Made by a program: the position numbers and the translations under genes. A stretch of DNA of 64,000 bases from Bacteroidota bacterium. Lineage in GTDB: Bacteria; Bacteroidota; Bacteroidia; UBA4408. The stretch lies in assembly GCA_016721765.1 (NCBI GenBank), contig JADKHO010000001.1, positions 1,662,001 to 1,726,000 of the forward strand, given 5' to 3'. Positions 56,092 to 64,000 of the stretch are shown in pieces. The first letter of the stretch is position 1. Each line of letters begins with the position of its first letter. The notes beneath the pieces were generated by a model. The model made no database searches. It saw only the letters and a program-made list of their open reading frames with translations, and was not told the DNA's origin.

Positions 56092-57223
56092 TGTTTTGGT
56101 AATTAATTGTCGTTTTTATTAGTAAAAAGGAAAGTTCCTCCGAATAGGGTGTAATGTCCATTTCAATTGGGTTTCCGGTTTTTAATCTCACATCAATAAA
56201 ACCTAATCCGGCGCCGCGCGTATTTTCTTGTGTTTCTTTTAAAAGTACATCTAAAAAAAGACGGTTGAGTTCTTTTAAACCCATTGCATTCAACTCTTGA
56301 ATGCGATTGGAAATTTTTTCGACGCAGGAATTTTTAATATAGTTTCCGGAAAGTAAAGAACAGTTTTCAGCTGAATCTGCAACCATAAAAATACCCGGTT
56401 TTTCATCCGAATTATTGTTTTTTGAAACCCCATGAAAGCAAATATTTTGAAGCAATTCAATCATCAAGGCCATGGAAGTTTTTTTAAAGGTAACATTTTC
56501 GTTTTCAAAAGTGCTTCCGGCAGTCATTTTTAATAAGCTTTTCAGGTTTTCGTGGCCAAACAAACCGTGGTAAAATAACTTTAAATTGTTTTCGCTTATG
56601 GCGGTGTGTATATCCTTAGCTATGGCTAGATTTGCGGCTGAGTCGAGCAATAAATCCAAGGGTTGTGGCGCATTTTTATCTGCAATATTGCTTTGAAAAT
56701 AAAAATAGGAAAAGCCTTTACTCAAGGGAACAAAATCATACACGAGTTTATTTCCTGATTTTCGGGCAATCTCAATTAAACCGAGACCCGCACCACCTTT
56801 ATCTGAAAAACTTCCTTCACTTAATATTTCTTGGCAATAGGCTTTTAATTGCACACCATCCAAGGAGTTTACCTTATCCAGTTTAAAACGCAATTCGGCA
56901 ATGTGTAAATCATCAACAATGTTTCCGGAGGTTACCTGATATCCTCCTTTATATTTATCGATGCAAAAAAATCCATCTTTCAAACGCTCATTTGCATCGC
57001 CTTGGTGTTGGGTAATATTTTGCAGCGATTCCACCATAATAAAATACACTTTCTTTTTGGTTTGAACCGATTCGCTTTCTGCTTCTAAACCTGTTTCGGC
57101 AAGTGATAATATATGCTGCGTAAGGTCTTCAGTAAAATTTCCACTATAGGCATAACACAATTGATGCTGATTCAGTTTTCCGAAAAGTTCGTTAAAAAAA
57201 ACAGTATTCCTAGCTTTTAGCAT
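56078..57223 (-). CDS. Duplicated SiaB-like (DUF6272) kinase-domain protein
   Basis: The 381-aa product consists of two homologous halves. The first (about 1-190) has VESLQNITQHQGD (N-box-like) and GAGLGLIEIARKSGNKL (G-box-like). The second (about 200-381) has IELLQNICFHGVS and GAGLGFIDVRLKTGNPI. SiaB is a single-domain GHKL-type kinase acting on SiaC, so a tandem version is unusual; the halves may act as pseudo-dimer. It overlaps siaC by 14 bases. The ATG at 57223 is preferred to the GTG at 57241, because TATATTTG at 57241-57248 looks like its -7 box. Substrate assumed to be the adjacent SiaC. Confidence 0.85.
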   Translation of the reverse strand: MLKARNTVFFNELFGKLNQHQLCYAYSGNFTEDLTQHILSLAETGLEAESESVQTKKKVYFIMVESLQNITQHQGDANERLKDGFFCIDKYKGGYQVTSGNIVDDLHIAELRFKLDKVNSLDGVQLKAYCQEILSEGSFSDKGGAGLGLIEIARKSGNKLVYDFVPLSKGFSYFYFQSNIADKNAPQPLDLLLDSAANLAIAKDIHTAISENNLKLFYHGLFGHENLKSLLKMTAGSTFENENVTFKKTSMALMIELLQNICFHGVSKNNNSDEKPGIFMVADSAENCSLLSGNYIKNSCVEKISNRIQELNAMGLKELNRLFLDVLLKETQENTRGAGLGFIDVRLKTGNPIEMDITPYSEELSFLLIKTTINYQNNETN

Positions 57224-57240
57224 ATTGGGGCGAAGATTCA

Positions 57241-57248
57241 CAAATATA
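57241..57248 (-). promoter_or_regulatory. Putative -7 box (TATATTTG) of the siaB-siaC-ABC unit
   Basis: On the minus strand TATATTTG (57248-57241) is an exact TAnnTTTG match 18 bases before the ATG at 57223. No good -33 TTG was seen. It decides the start of the kinase gene. Confidence 0.45.
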
Positions 57249-57373
57249 TAAATAATTGTAATCTGCTGTTGCTTAGCGGAAGCCTTATCAAAATAGTGAT
57301 TACCGTTTTATGGATACACGCATTGCTGTGAATTAACTTTTTAGGTGTGTAACCATAAAATCAAAATATACTA

Positions 57374-57404
57374 TTGCTTTAGGGCAGCAAGAAGTGTAAA
57401 TTAG
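57374..57404 (+). promoter_or_regulatory. Putative promoter (TTG-N20-TAAATTAG) of the 738-aa T9SS gene
   Basis: TTG (57374-57376) and TAAATTAG (57397-57404) are 20 bases apart, close to the Bacteroidota -33/-7 pattern with one mismatch in the -7 box. The ATG is at 57427. Confidence 0.4.
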
Positions 57405-57426
57405 CCCCCTATATAATTTTAATAAA

Positions 57427-59643
57427 ATGAAAAAAATTGTCTTACTCTGTTGTTTCAGTTTGTGCATTTTAGCTGCTGAAGCGCAAATTTTTATTTTTCC
57501 AATCGTGAAAAATTCTGCCTGCGGAAATTCCGGCGGAAGCATTGAATTATTTGTTGGCGGAGGTACTTCACCCTATACCTATTCATGGACAAATGGTGCC
57601 ACAACGGCAATTAATTCGAATTTGAGTGCAGGGGTGTATAAGGTTTTTATAAGCGATGCCATTGGCGATACGGCTTCTTTACCCATTGGCGTATTTAACG
57701 ATCCTTTTATTGATCCTTCTTTTGGTTTTTTAGATTTTGATCCGAATACAAATTTTTATTATTCCTGCCGCAGTGTGTGCAATGGCGGGTATCGTGCGGT
57801 TGAAAGTTTATTGAATGGAACAGCTCCCTATACCTTCACCGCTGCAACGGGCACACAGCAAGTGTTGCCCAATGGAAACGGAATTGCTTTTTTAGGACAT
57901 TGCACCGGCGATACCATTGTGGTTACTATTTCTGATGCCAATGGTTGTCAAGGATTATTTTCGCAACCGCTGTATGGTCCGCAGCGCCCCGAAATGCGTG
58001 TGCTTAGTGTGCAAGGTGCCTGCAACAATGGTGTGTATGGCTCAGCCGTATTTCGCATTCCAAACGAAACAGGCGGATTTAGCGGCAATTTGAGTTATGA
58101 AGTATTTTCACCTAGTACCGGATTCACGCAATTGCAGCCCACTGCATTAAGTGGCGTGTATGAAGCAGGTGGTTTACCTGCCGGACATTATTACCTCGAC
58201 CGCTATTATTCTTCTGCTTATATTAATTGTGAAGACGACACACTCGAATTCGACATCCCCGATTTGGGCGACAATTGTGCTACTGTGAAAGGGATGGTGT
58301 TTGAAGATGGCAATACTGATTGTATTCCGGATGTTATGGAACGCGGTATCGCCAACCAGGTTTTAAAAGTAATGCCGGGTTCCAATTATGTGGTGAGTGA
58401 TGCTAGCGGTGCGTATTCCTTAACCCTACCATTTGGAAGTTATACTATTGAATGGATGAATCCACCGGCAACTCAAACTTGTCCTGCGAGTGCGGTAAAC
58501 CCATTTTCGTTGACATATATAAACGCAACCGAAACTGTAAATTTTGCGCATGCACCAACTACCGATAACGATGCGGCAGTGTATGTGCAAGCCGGCACCG
58601 GTGCTTTTACCCCTGGATCAAATTTTTCGGTAGAAGTTGAGTATAGCAATTTAGGTTCGGCTCCATCGGCAAATGCCAAACTCTATTATAACTTTAGTTC
58701 GTCTGTTTCATTTCAAAATGCGAGTATAACTCCCGACTCCATTGGTGCAGCTGTGCTGATGTGGAATTTGGGAGCCATTAATCCGACTACTGCTACCAAT
58801 GCTATTGAAATTAATTTTACCCTCTCTCCGAGCGCAACTGTTGGAGCTTATTGGCAAAGTTTTGCAATTCTATCAAATGTCGGTTCGGATATTAATATGG
58901 CAAATAACACAGCTACTTTAAATCTTACGGTGGGTGCTCCCTTGTTCGACGATACTAAAAAATTCGCAGCCGATGCTTGGGGAAATGTAGGAAGTACTCT
59001 GCTAGTGGATATAGACAATACAATTTATTACACTATAAATTTTAAAAACACCACAGCAGATACTGCTTATTATTTAACTATTGTAGATACCTTGTCGCCC
59101 AATGTGGATATTTCTACCTTTCATTTCCTAGCATCTTCTGCCAGCTGTATCACCAGCATTGACAGCACTAGGGTGCTAAAATTTTATTTCCCATCCCTCG
59201 CGCTTCCAAGTAGTTCAGTGAATGAGTTGGGTAGTCGCGGATATGTGAAATACAGTTTGGATGTACCTACTTCTTTGGCCGGGCAGCAAGCGCATGTTTT
59301 AAACAGTGCTTCCTTGTATTTTGATAATTATTCGCCACTCGAAACAAATATGACGGATGTCTCAGTTGATATTTCTGTGGGTATAAAGGAACATGTCACT
59401 AATAGTGCAGTTAAGTTATTTCCTAATCCTGCTAAGAATAACTTACATGTGCGCTTAGCAACCGGAACTGATGCACTTGGTAGTGTACGTATTTATAGTG
59501 TGGATGGACGAGAAGTGATGCGGCAAGCCATAAATGAAAATGAAATTAATTTGGATATTCATGGCTTGACTTCTGGAACTTACCTCTTTAACTACCAAGC
59601 TAAAAGCGGCGTGCAACACAATTTATTGTTTGTAAAGGAATAA
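57427..59643 (+). CDS. SprB/SdrD-like/DUF7619-type T9SS-secreted protein (738 aa)
   Basis: A signal peptide ends at LAAEAQ. One SprB-type repeat follows (about 28-80, ACGNSGGSIELFVGGG, YTYSWTNGAT). A region with VVTISDANGCQG-like units reaches about 285. An SdrD-B-like domain (about 285-365) has VKGMVFEDGNTDCIPDVMERG. A DUF11/DUF7619-like part (about 380-650) has VEVEYSNLGSAPSANAKLYY and IYYTINFKNTTADTAYYLTIVDTL. The T9SS type A tail begins LFPNPAKNN. It is likely a surface or secreted structural protein and shares its C-terminal region type with the decayed LRR gene at 21207-24140. holB starts six bases after its stop, so it may be read through into holB. Confidence 0.85.
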   Translation: MKKIVLLCCFSLCILAAEAQIFIFPIVKNSACGNSGGSIELFVGGGTSPYTYSWTNGATTAINSNLSAGVYKVFISDAIGDTASLPIGVFNDPFIDPSFGFLDFDPNTNFYYSCRSVCNGGYRAVESLLNGTAPYTFTAATGTQQVLPNGNGIAFLGHCTGDTIVVTISDANGCQGLFSQPLYGPQRPEMRVLSVQGACNNGVYGSAVFRIPNETGGFSGNLSYEVFSPSTGFTQLQPTALSGVYEAGGLPAGHYYLDRYYSSAYINCEDDTLEFDIPDLGDNCATVKGMVFEDGNTDCIPDVMERGIANQVLKVMPGSNYVVSDASGAYSLTLPFGSYTIEWMNPPATQTCPASAVNPFSLTYINATETVNFAHAPTTDNDAAVYVQAGTGAFTPGSNFSVEVEYSNLGSAPSANAKLYYNFSSSVSFQNASITPDSIGAAVLMWNLGAINPTTATNAIEINFTLSPSATVGAYWQSFAILSNVGSDINMANNTATLNLTVGAPLFDDTKKFAADAWGNVGSTLLVDIDNTIYYTINFKNTTADTAYYLTIVDTLSPNVDISTFHFLASSASCITSIDSTRVLKFYFPSLALPSSSVNELGSRGYVKYSLDVPTSLAGQQAHVLNSASLYFDNYSPLETNMTDVSVDISVGIKEHVTNSAVKLFPNPAKNNLHVRLATGTDALGSVRIYSVDGREVMRQAINENEINLDIHGLTSGTYLFNYQAKSGVQHNLLFVKE

Positions 59644-59649
59644 GGAAGC

Positions 59650-60783
59650 ATGCTTTTTAAGGATATAATAGGACAACAAGAAGTAAAGGAGCGTTTGGTA
59701 TCGACCGCTAACGATGGGCGTATTAGTCATGCGCAATTATTTTTAGGTCCCGAAGGTTGTGGCGGATTGGCCATGGCGCTTGCTTATGCACAATATATTT
59801 TGTGTGTAAATAAAGTTGAGGGGGATGCTTGTGGCGTTTGTCCGAGTTGTGTTAAAAACAATAAAATGGCGCATCCCGATGTGCATTATGTGTTTCCAGT
59901 AGCAACCACTAAAACCGTTACCTCCAAAGCACTCAGCCATGATTTTATTACCGAGTTTCGCTCCGAGGTAATTGCGAATCCTTTCCTGAATTTATTCGAT
60001 TTTTTGCAGGTACTAGGAGTCGAGAATAAGCAGGGTAATATTAGTGTAGATGAAAGTGCGGAGATTTTAAAAAAGTTAAGTTTAAAGTCCTACGAAGCCG
60101 ATTACAAGGTGATGATTATTTGGATGCCTGAAAAAATGAATGGTCCGGCTGCAAATAAGCTCTTGAAAATTTTGGAAGAACCGCCTGAAAAAACACTTTT
60201 TATTTTAGTTGCCGAAAGTCAGGATGCCTTGTTGCGCACCGTTTTGTCGCGCACCCAGTTGGTGAAGTTGAAAAAAATTAACGATGCCGATTTAACCCGG
60301 CACTTAATGGAGAAGCATGGCTTGAGCGAAAGCATGGCCAAGCAAACAGCGCACTTGGCAGATGGCAATTACAACGAGGCACTAAAATTAATTCACGCCG
60401 ACGAAAGCGATAGTTTTTACATCGAAACCTTTCGCACCTGGATGTTATTGTGTTATGGCCGTAAATTAAACGATACCATTAAGTGGGTGGATACAATGGT
60501 TCCACTAGGGCGGGAAGTACAAAAAAAGTTCTTAAGCTATTCCTTGCGCATCATCCGCGAAAGTTTGCTCACTAATTTAGGAAGTACTTCCTTGGTAAAA
60601 TTAACAGCCGAAGAGCAAAAATTTGTTTCCAATTTTTCGAAGTTTACCCATCCGCAAAATACTGCTCAACTGTTTGAGGAATTAAATAAGGCTTACGCCG
60701 AAATAGAGCGCAACGCAGCGCCCAAAATTTTGTTTTTGGATTTGTCGTTTCGTTTGTATGGATTGGTAAGGGCGGTGGCTTGA
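59650..60783 (+). CDS. holB: DNA polymerase III subunit delta-prime
   Basis: Delta-prime is part of the clamp loader. The 377-aa product opens with DIIGQQEVKERL and has HAQLFLGPEGCGGLAMALAYAQ (modified Walker A, lacking the usual GKT, as is typical for delta-prime). A zinc-type cluster follows (CGVCPSC with an upstream Cys). Then come KVMIIWMPEKMNGPAANKLLKILEEPPE and TVLSRTQLVKL (SRC-like region). In Bacteroidota and Firmicutes it often lies beside ricT, as here. It follows the T9SS gene by six bases, an odd pairing. Confidence 0.92.
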   Translation: MLFKDIIGQQEVKERLVSTANDGRISHAQLFLGPEGCGGLAMALAYAQYILCVNKVEGDACGVCPSCVKNNKMAHPDVHYVFPVATTKTVTSKALSHDFITEFRSEVIANPFLNLFDFLQVLGVENKQGNISVDESAEILKKLSLKSYEADYKVMIIWMPEKMNGPAANKLLKILEEPPEKTLFILVAESQDALLRTVLSRTQLVKLKKINDADLTRHLMEKHGLSESMAKQTAHLADGNYNEALKLIHADESDSFYIETFRTWMLLCYGRKLNDTIKWVDTMVPLGREVQKKFLSYSLRIIRESLLTNLGSTSLVKLTAEEQKFVSNFSKFTHPQNTAQLFEELNKAYAEIERNAAPKILFLDLSFRLYGLVRAVA

Positions 60784-60790
60784 TTTTTTA

Positions 60791-60829
60791 GAGGGAGTGG
60801 TCGGACACTAGTGGTCCGACCACTCCCTC
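60791..60829. repeat. 39-bp near-perfect palindrome between holB and ricT
   Basis: The arms GAGGGAGTGGTCGGAC (60791-60806) and GTCCGACCACTCCCTC (60814-60829) are perfect 16-bp complements around a 7-base loop that contains ACTAGT. There is no T-tract after it in either direction, so it is not a classic terminator. It lies 8 bases after the holB stop and 30 bases before the ricT -7 box. Confidence 0.85.
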
Positions 60830-60858
60830 CAGCATTCTCACATCAAAAAATAAATTTG

Positions 60859-60866
60859 TACCTTTG
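60859..60866 (+). promoter_or_regulatory. Putative -7 box (TACCTTTG) of the ricT operon
   Basis: TACCTTTG is an exact TAnnTTTG match 86 bases before the ricT ATG at 60952. No good -33 TTG was seen. Confidence 0.5.
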
Positions 60867-60951
60867 AAAATTCGCTTCAGCGCGACATAAAATTATTGTT
60901 TCACACAACAGAAACCGAATAGCGTGGTTTCTTTAAAATATAGATTGTAGA

Positions 60952-62376
60952 ATGGCTTGTGGAAGTTGTGGCACCGGTGCCAATGGATTACCGGGCGGGT
61001 GCAAAAATAACGGGGCATGTGGCGTTGGAGGATGTGGAAAACTTACTGTTTTCGATTGGTTGGCCAACATGGAATTACCCAAAGGTTCAATTCCCTTTGA
61101 TATATTGGAAGTCCGCTTTAAGAATGGCCGCAAGGAGTTCTTCAAAAAGGAAGCGAACGAGGAATATTTTTCGGGCGATATCGTTGCTACTGAAGCGTCA
61201 CCAGGGCACGACATTGGCGTGGTTTCCCTTACAGGTGAATTGGTGCGACTGCAAATGAAAAAGCGCAACGTGCGCATGGATTCACCCGAAATTCGTAAAA
61301 TTTATCGAAAGGCAAAACCGACAGATATTGAAAAGTGGCATGCAGCTCAAAAGCTCGAAAACACAACCATGTACCGCGCCCGTACCATCGCCTTAGAGCT
61401 AAAACTCAAGATGAAAATCAGCGATGTGGAATATCAAGGCGATAAAACAAAAGCTATATTTTATTACACTGCCGAGGAACGCGTTGACTTTCGTGAACTG
61501 ATAAAAGTTATGGCCGATGAATTTCGCGTGCGGGTAGAAATGAAACAAATTGGAGCACGTCAAGAGGCTGGTCGTTTAGGCGGAATTGGTTCTTGCGGTC
61601 GCGAATTGTGTTGCTCCACTTGGTTAACCGATTTTCGTTCGGTAAGCACCAGTGCAGCCCGTTACCAGCAGCTTTCCTTAAATCCTTTAAAATTAGCCGG
61701 GCAATGCGGCAAATTAAAATGCTGTCTCAACTATGAGTTAGACAGTTACATGGATGCCATCAAGGATTTTCCGGAAACAACCAGTAAACTCGAAACAAAA
61801 AGAGGAAAAGCTTTTCATCAAAAAACCGATATTTTTAGTCGCCGCATGTGGTATTCGTACACCGAAGATCCCGGCAATTTTATATTGATGACAGTTGATC
61901 GCGTAAAGCATATTCTGGAAATGAACAAGCGCGAGGAGAAGCCGGATGAATTGGTTGAATTTAAAGACATTCCGGTAGTAGAGAAAAAACCCGATTACGA
62001 GAATGTGGTGGGGCAGGATAGCTTAACCCGTTTTGATCAAAAGAAAAAATCAAACAATCGCAACAAGCGTAAAAAGCCAAAAGCGGCAGGTACTGCATCG
62101 CCAACAAATGCAGGAGCTGAGCCAAATGCAGCTGCAAATACATCTGCCAATAGGCTTGTACTAGCTGCCAATCCGCGTCCTGCGAAATCAAATCCGCGTC
62201 CACCACAAGCAAAGCAAGGCAATTCAGCTCCGGCAAAGCAAACAGGTGCCCCACAAGTGAAGCAAAATACCGGAGCAGCCGGAAATGAAGCAAAACCGCA
62301 AGGTCAAAACCGTAATCGGAATAAGCGTCGTCCACCGCGACCGGCATCTACTCAACCGCCAAAAGCAGAAAACTAA
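60952..62376 (+). CDS. ricT: PSP1-domain protein RicT (YaaT-like) with long basic tail
   Basis: RicT belongs to the Fe-S-containing RicAFT complex that modulates RNase Y in Bacillus; its role in Bacteroidota is not defined. The 474-aa product has a Cys-rich start (MACGSCGTG, GGCKNNGACGVGGCGK). The PSP1 domain follows (about 45-300) with ILEVRFKNGRKEFF, IGSCGRELCCSTWL and LAGQCGKLKCCLNYELD. The last 120 residues are low-complexity, rich in Pro, Ala, Asn, Lys and Arg. That tail may bind RNA. Neighbours holB and gldH match a common Bacteroidota order. The gene has a candidate promoter at 60859. Confidence 0.92.
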   Translation: MACGSCGTGANGLPGGCKNNGACGVGGCGKLTVFDWLANMELPKGSIPFDILEVRFKNGRKEFFKKEANEEYFSGDIVATEASPGHDIGVVSLTGELVRLQMKKRNVRMDSPEIRKIYRKAKPTDIEKWHAAQKLENTTMYRARTIALELKLKMKISDVEYQGDKTKAIFYYTAEERVDFRELIKVMADEFRVRVEMKQIGARQEAGRLGGIGSCGRELCCSTWLTDFRSVSTSAARYQQLSLNPLKLAGQCGKLKCCLNYELDSYMDAIKDFPETTSKLETKRGKAFHQKTDIFSRRMWYSYTEDPGNFILMTVDRVKHILEMNKREEKPDELVEFKDIPVVEKKPDYENVVGQDSLTRFDQKKKSNNRNKRKKPKAAGTASPTNAGAEPNAAANTSANRLVLAANPRPAKSNPRPPQAKQGNSAPAKQTGAPQVKQNTGAAGNEAKPQGQNRNRNKRRPPRPASTQPPKAEN

Positions 62377-62394
62377 ATCGTTTAATACTTAGCA

Positions 62395-62880
62395 TTGATG
62401 TTTCACCTTATCCGCTCTCTTGTTAAAAATTATTTAGTGCTGCTGCTCTTGGTCATGTTACTGGCAAGTTGTGATTCCAAACGTATTTATGAACAAAATA
62501 TTGAAATTCCCAATGGGGTGTGGAACACAAAAAACAAAGCACGTTTTGAAGTGCAGATTGCAGATACCCTAACGCCTCATAACTTCTACATCAATGTGCG
62601 AAATGCCGGAGGATATCCTTACAGCAATATTTATTTGTTTTTAGAAACCGAATTTCCCGATAAGGTATATGCCCGCGATACCATCGAATGCATTCTTGCC
62701 GATAATTCGGGACGTTGGTTAGGTAGTGGAAGTGGCGACATTTGGGACAATCAAATATTATTTAAAAAAGGAGTTCGGTTTCGCAAAGCGGGTAAATATG
62801 TATTTACCATGGAACAAGCTATGCGGGTGCAAAATTTGCCCATGATTATGGATGTGGGCATGCGCATCGAAAAGCAATAA
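62395..62880 (+). CDS. gldH: Gliding motility lipoprotein GldH
   Basis: GldH is a lipoprotein needed for gliding in Flavobacterium johnsoniae and is widespread in Bacteroidota, including non-gliders. The 161-aa product has a lipoprotein signal ending MLLASC and the family motifs NFYINVRNAGGYPYSNIYLF, WLGSGSGDIWDNQILFK and FTMEQAMR. Length is normal. It lies 18 bases after ricT and about 88 bases before the PBP gene, the usual order. Its presence fits the many T9SS cargo genes here. Confidence 0.93.
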   Translation: MMFHLIRSLVKNYLVLLLLVMLLASCDSKRIYEQNIEIPNGVWNTKNKARFEVQIADTLTPHNFYINVRNAGGYPYSNIYLFLETEFPDKVYARDTIECILADNSGRWLGSGSGDIWDNQILFKKGVRFRKAGKYVFTMEQAMRVQNLPMIMDVGMRIEKQ

Positions 62881-62968
62881 AAGCAGCTAACACAGAGAAA
62901 GTCCTAGATACATTCTTGTTGGGACACAAAAAAATTTAAATAAGCAGCAGCAGCGAAGCATACAAAAA

Positions 62969-64000
62969 ATGGCAAAAAAAACGGATACAGGAAAATACGT
63001 AAAGTACTTATGGATAGCGGCATTGATGCCATTGGTAGCGGTTGCAGTATTTTTTATTTACCTGAGCGTGTTTGCCGATTTACCATCGCTGGAGGAATTG
63101 GAAAATCCAAAAAGTAATTTGGCTTCTGAAATCATTTCTTCCGATCAAAAAGTGATGGGTAAATACTATATCGAAAACCGTACCAATGTGAGTTTTGAGA
63201 ATTTATCGCCCAACTTGGTAAATTCATTATTGGCTTCCGAAGACATTCGTTTTTACAAGCATTCCGGGGTGGATTTAAAGGCATTGGCGCGTTCCATTTC
63301 AGGAGTTATTACCATGAAAGAAGGAACAGGAGGGGGAAGTACTCTCACACAGCAATTGGCCAAAATGCTTTTTCCGCGCGAGAAAAGAAGTTTGATTGCA
63401 ACTATTTTCAGAAAGTTTAAGGAGTGGATTATTGCGGTGCGCTTAGAACGCAACTATACCAAAGATGAAATTATTGCGATGTACCTCAACAAATTTGATT
63501 TCATCAATAATGCGGTTGGAATAAAATCTGCCACGCGCATCTATTTCAACACCACACCCGACTCACTAAAATTGGAGCAAGCGGCTTTACTGGTAGGAAT
63601 GGTGCAAAATCCAACCTTGTTTAATCCCCTTCGAAAGCCGAAGAATGCATTGGAACGACGCAATCAAGTGTTGTATAAAATGTATAAGAATGATTTCTTG
63701 ACGCGCACACAATATGATTCTTTAAAAGTTCTAAAACTCAAAATCAATTACCATCCGGAGGATCAAAACCAAGGAATGGCTACCTATTTTCGCGAGTTTT
63801 TGCGTGATTACATGAAGGATTGGTGCAAAGCCAATAAGAAGCCGGATGGCAGCAGTTATAACTTATACAAAGACGGTCTAAAAATTTACACCACCATTAA
63901 TTCGCGCATGCAGGAATATGCAGAGCAAAGTGTGAACGATTGGTTGGGTAAGGATTTGCAGGAGAAATTTTTTAAGCACTGGAAAGGGGTAAAGAATGCG
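62969..64000 (+). CDS. Class A penicillin-binding protein, 3'-truncated by window edge
   Basis: The frame is open from ATG 62969 to the right edge (344 codons). It has a short cytoplasmic start, one membrane anchor (about 13-40, LWIAALMPLVAVAVFFIY), then the glycosyltransferase family 51 domain: ASEDIRFYKHSGVDLKALAR (catalytic Glu in SEDIRF), GGGSTLTQQLAKML, KFKEWIIAVRLERNYTKDEI and LYKMYKNDF. The transpeptidase domain would lie beyond the edge. It polymerises and cross-links peptidoglycan at the cell membrane. It follows gldH, as is common in Bacteroidota (PBP1A type). Confidence 0.92.
   Translation, partial: MAKKTDTGKYVKYLWIAALMPLVAVAVFFIYLSVFADLPSLEELENPKSNLASEIISSDQKVMGKYYIENRTNVSFENLSPNLVNSLLASEDIRFYKHSGVDLKALARSISGVITMKEGTGGGSTLTQQLAKMLFPREKRSLIATIFRKFKEWIIAVRLERNYTKDEIIAMYLNKFDFINNAVGIKSATRIYFNTTPDSLKLEQAALLVGMVQNPTLFNPLRKPKNALERRNQVLYKMYKNDFLTRTQYDSLKVLKLKINYHPEDQNQGMATYFREFLRDYMKDWCKANKKPDGSSYNLYKDGLKIYTTINSRMQEYAEQSVNDWLGKDLQEKFFKHWKGVKNA

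Noticed and set aside
1..64000. tRNA or rRNA genes
   Set aside because: I looked in the intergenic gaps for T-loop (GTTCGA) and cloverleaf patterns and saw none I could support; a covariance-model scan would be decisive.

Overview
This window comes from an AT-rich member of the Bacteroidota, most likely a free-living aerobe that has a type IX secretion system (T9SS) and gliding-type machinery. The evidence is: eight genes ending in a T9SS type A sorting domain (short PNP motif followed by a beta-rich tail), SprB-type adhesin repeats, the lipoprotein GldH, a SusC/RagA-like TonB-dependent receptor, the SDR-type threonine dehydrogenase typical of the phylum, weak ribosome-binding sites, and repeated -7 promoter boxes of the form TAnnTT(T/C)G. 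Aerobic tyrosine catabolism (HppD, HmgA) argues for oxygen use. I cannot place it below phylum level. I found no tRNA, rRNA, CRISPR array, prophage or transposase gene.

Layout. 1-5801 (-): two tandem paralogues of secreted SBBP-repeat proteins; the downstream one runs off the left edge. 5928-9179 (+): SprB-repeat surface protein. 9298-14230 (+): ABC ATPase, an ABC-2 permease fused to an M1 metallopeptidase, and a MORN-repeat lipoprotein. 14236-17916: tadA, aspS, a mazEF-type toxin-antitoxin pair and a HAD phosphatase. 17982-20923 (-): hppD and hmgA with a four-helix-bundle (23S IVP-like) gene flanked by degenerate repeats between them. 21207-24140: a heavily frameshifted LRR/DUF7619 T9SS gene. 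24162-25827 (-): RelE/ParE-type toxin-antitoxin pair and trhO. 26048-34033 (+): threonine dehydrogenase, lamin-tail secreted protein, TonB receptor, secreted PLD-fold protein, lipoprotein. 34044-36097 (-): waaA and an outer-membrane protein. 36212-42850 (+): nucleotide-sugar genes. 43116-49526 (-): 2136-aa T9SS protein. 49804-57223 (-): a probable operon of a duplicated SiaB-like kinase, SiaC, an ABC importer and a secreted CotH protein. 57427-64000 (+): T9SS protein, holB, ricT, gldH and a partial class A PBP.

How genes fit together. The 36-43 kb block encodes the UDP-GlcNAc to UDP-2,3-diacetamido-glucuronate enzymes of the Wbp/Wlb route (dehydrogenase, oxidoreductase, aminotransferase, acetyltransferase) plus Ugd and Uxs for UDP-xylose; this points to surface polysaccharide synthesis beside the lipid A Kdo transferase. 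The SiaB2-SiaC-ABC operon joins a phospho-signalling module to an importer and a secreted protein.

Data quality. Every frameshift I found lies between about 18.2 and 38.5 kb (hppD, hmgA, the LRR gene, trhO, the PLD gene, waaA, the OMP gene, the aminotransferase, ugd). Several are one-base changes in homopolymers, whereas much larger genes on either side are intact. Sequencing error in part of the contig is likely for the single-indel genes; the LRR gene may be truly decayed. I annotate the single-indel genes as one locus each and state where the frame breaks.
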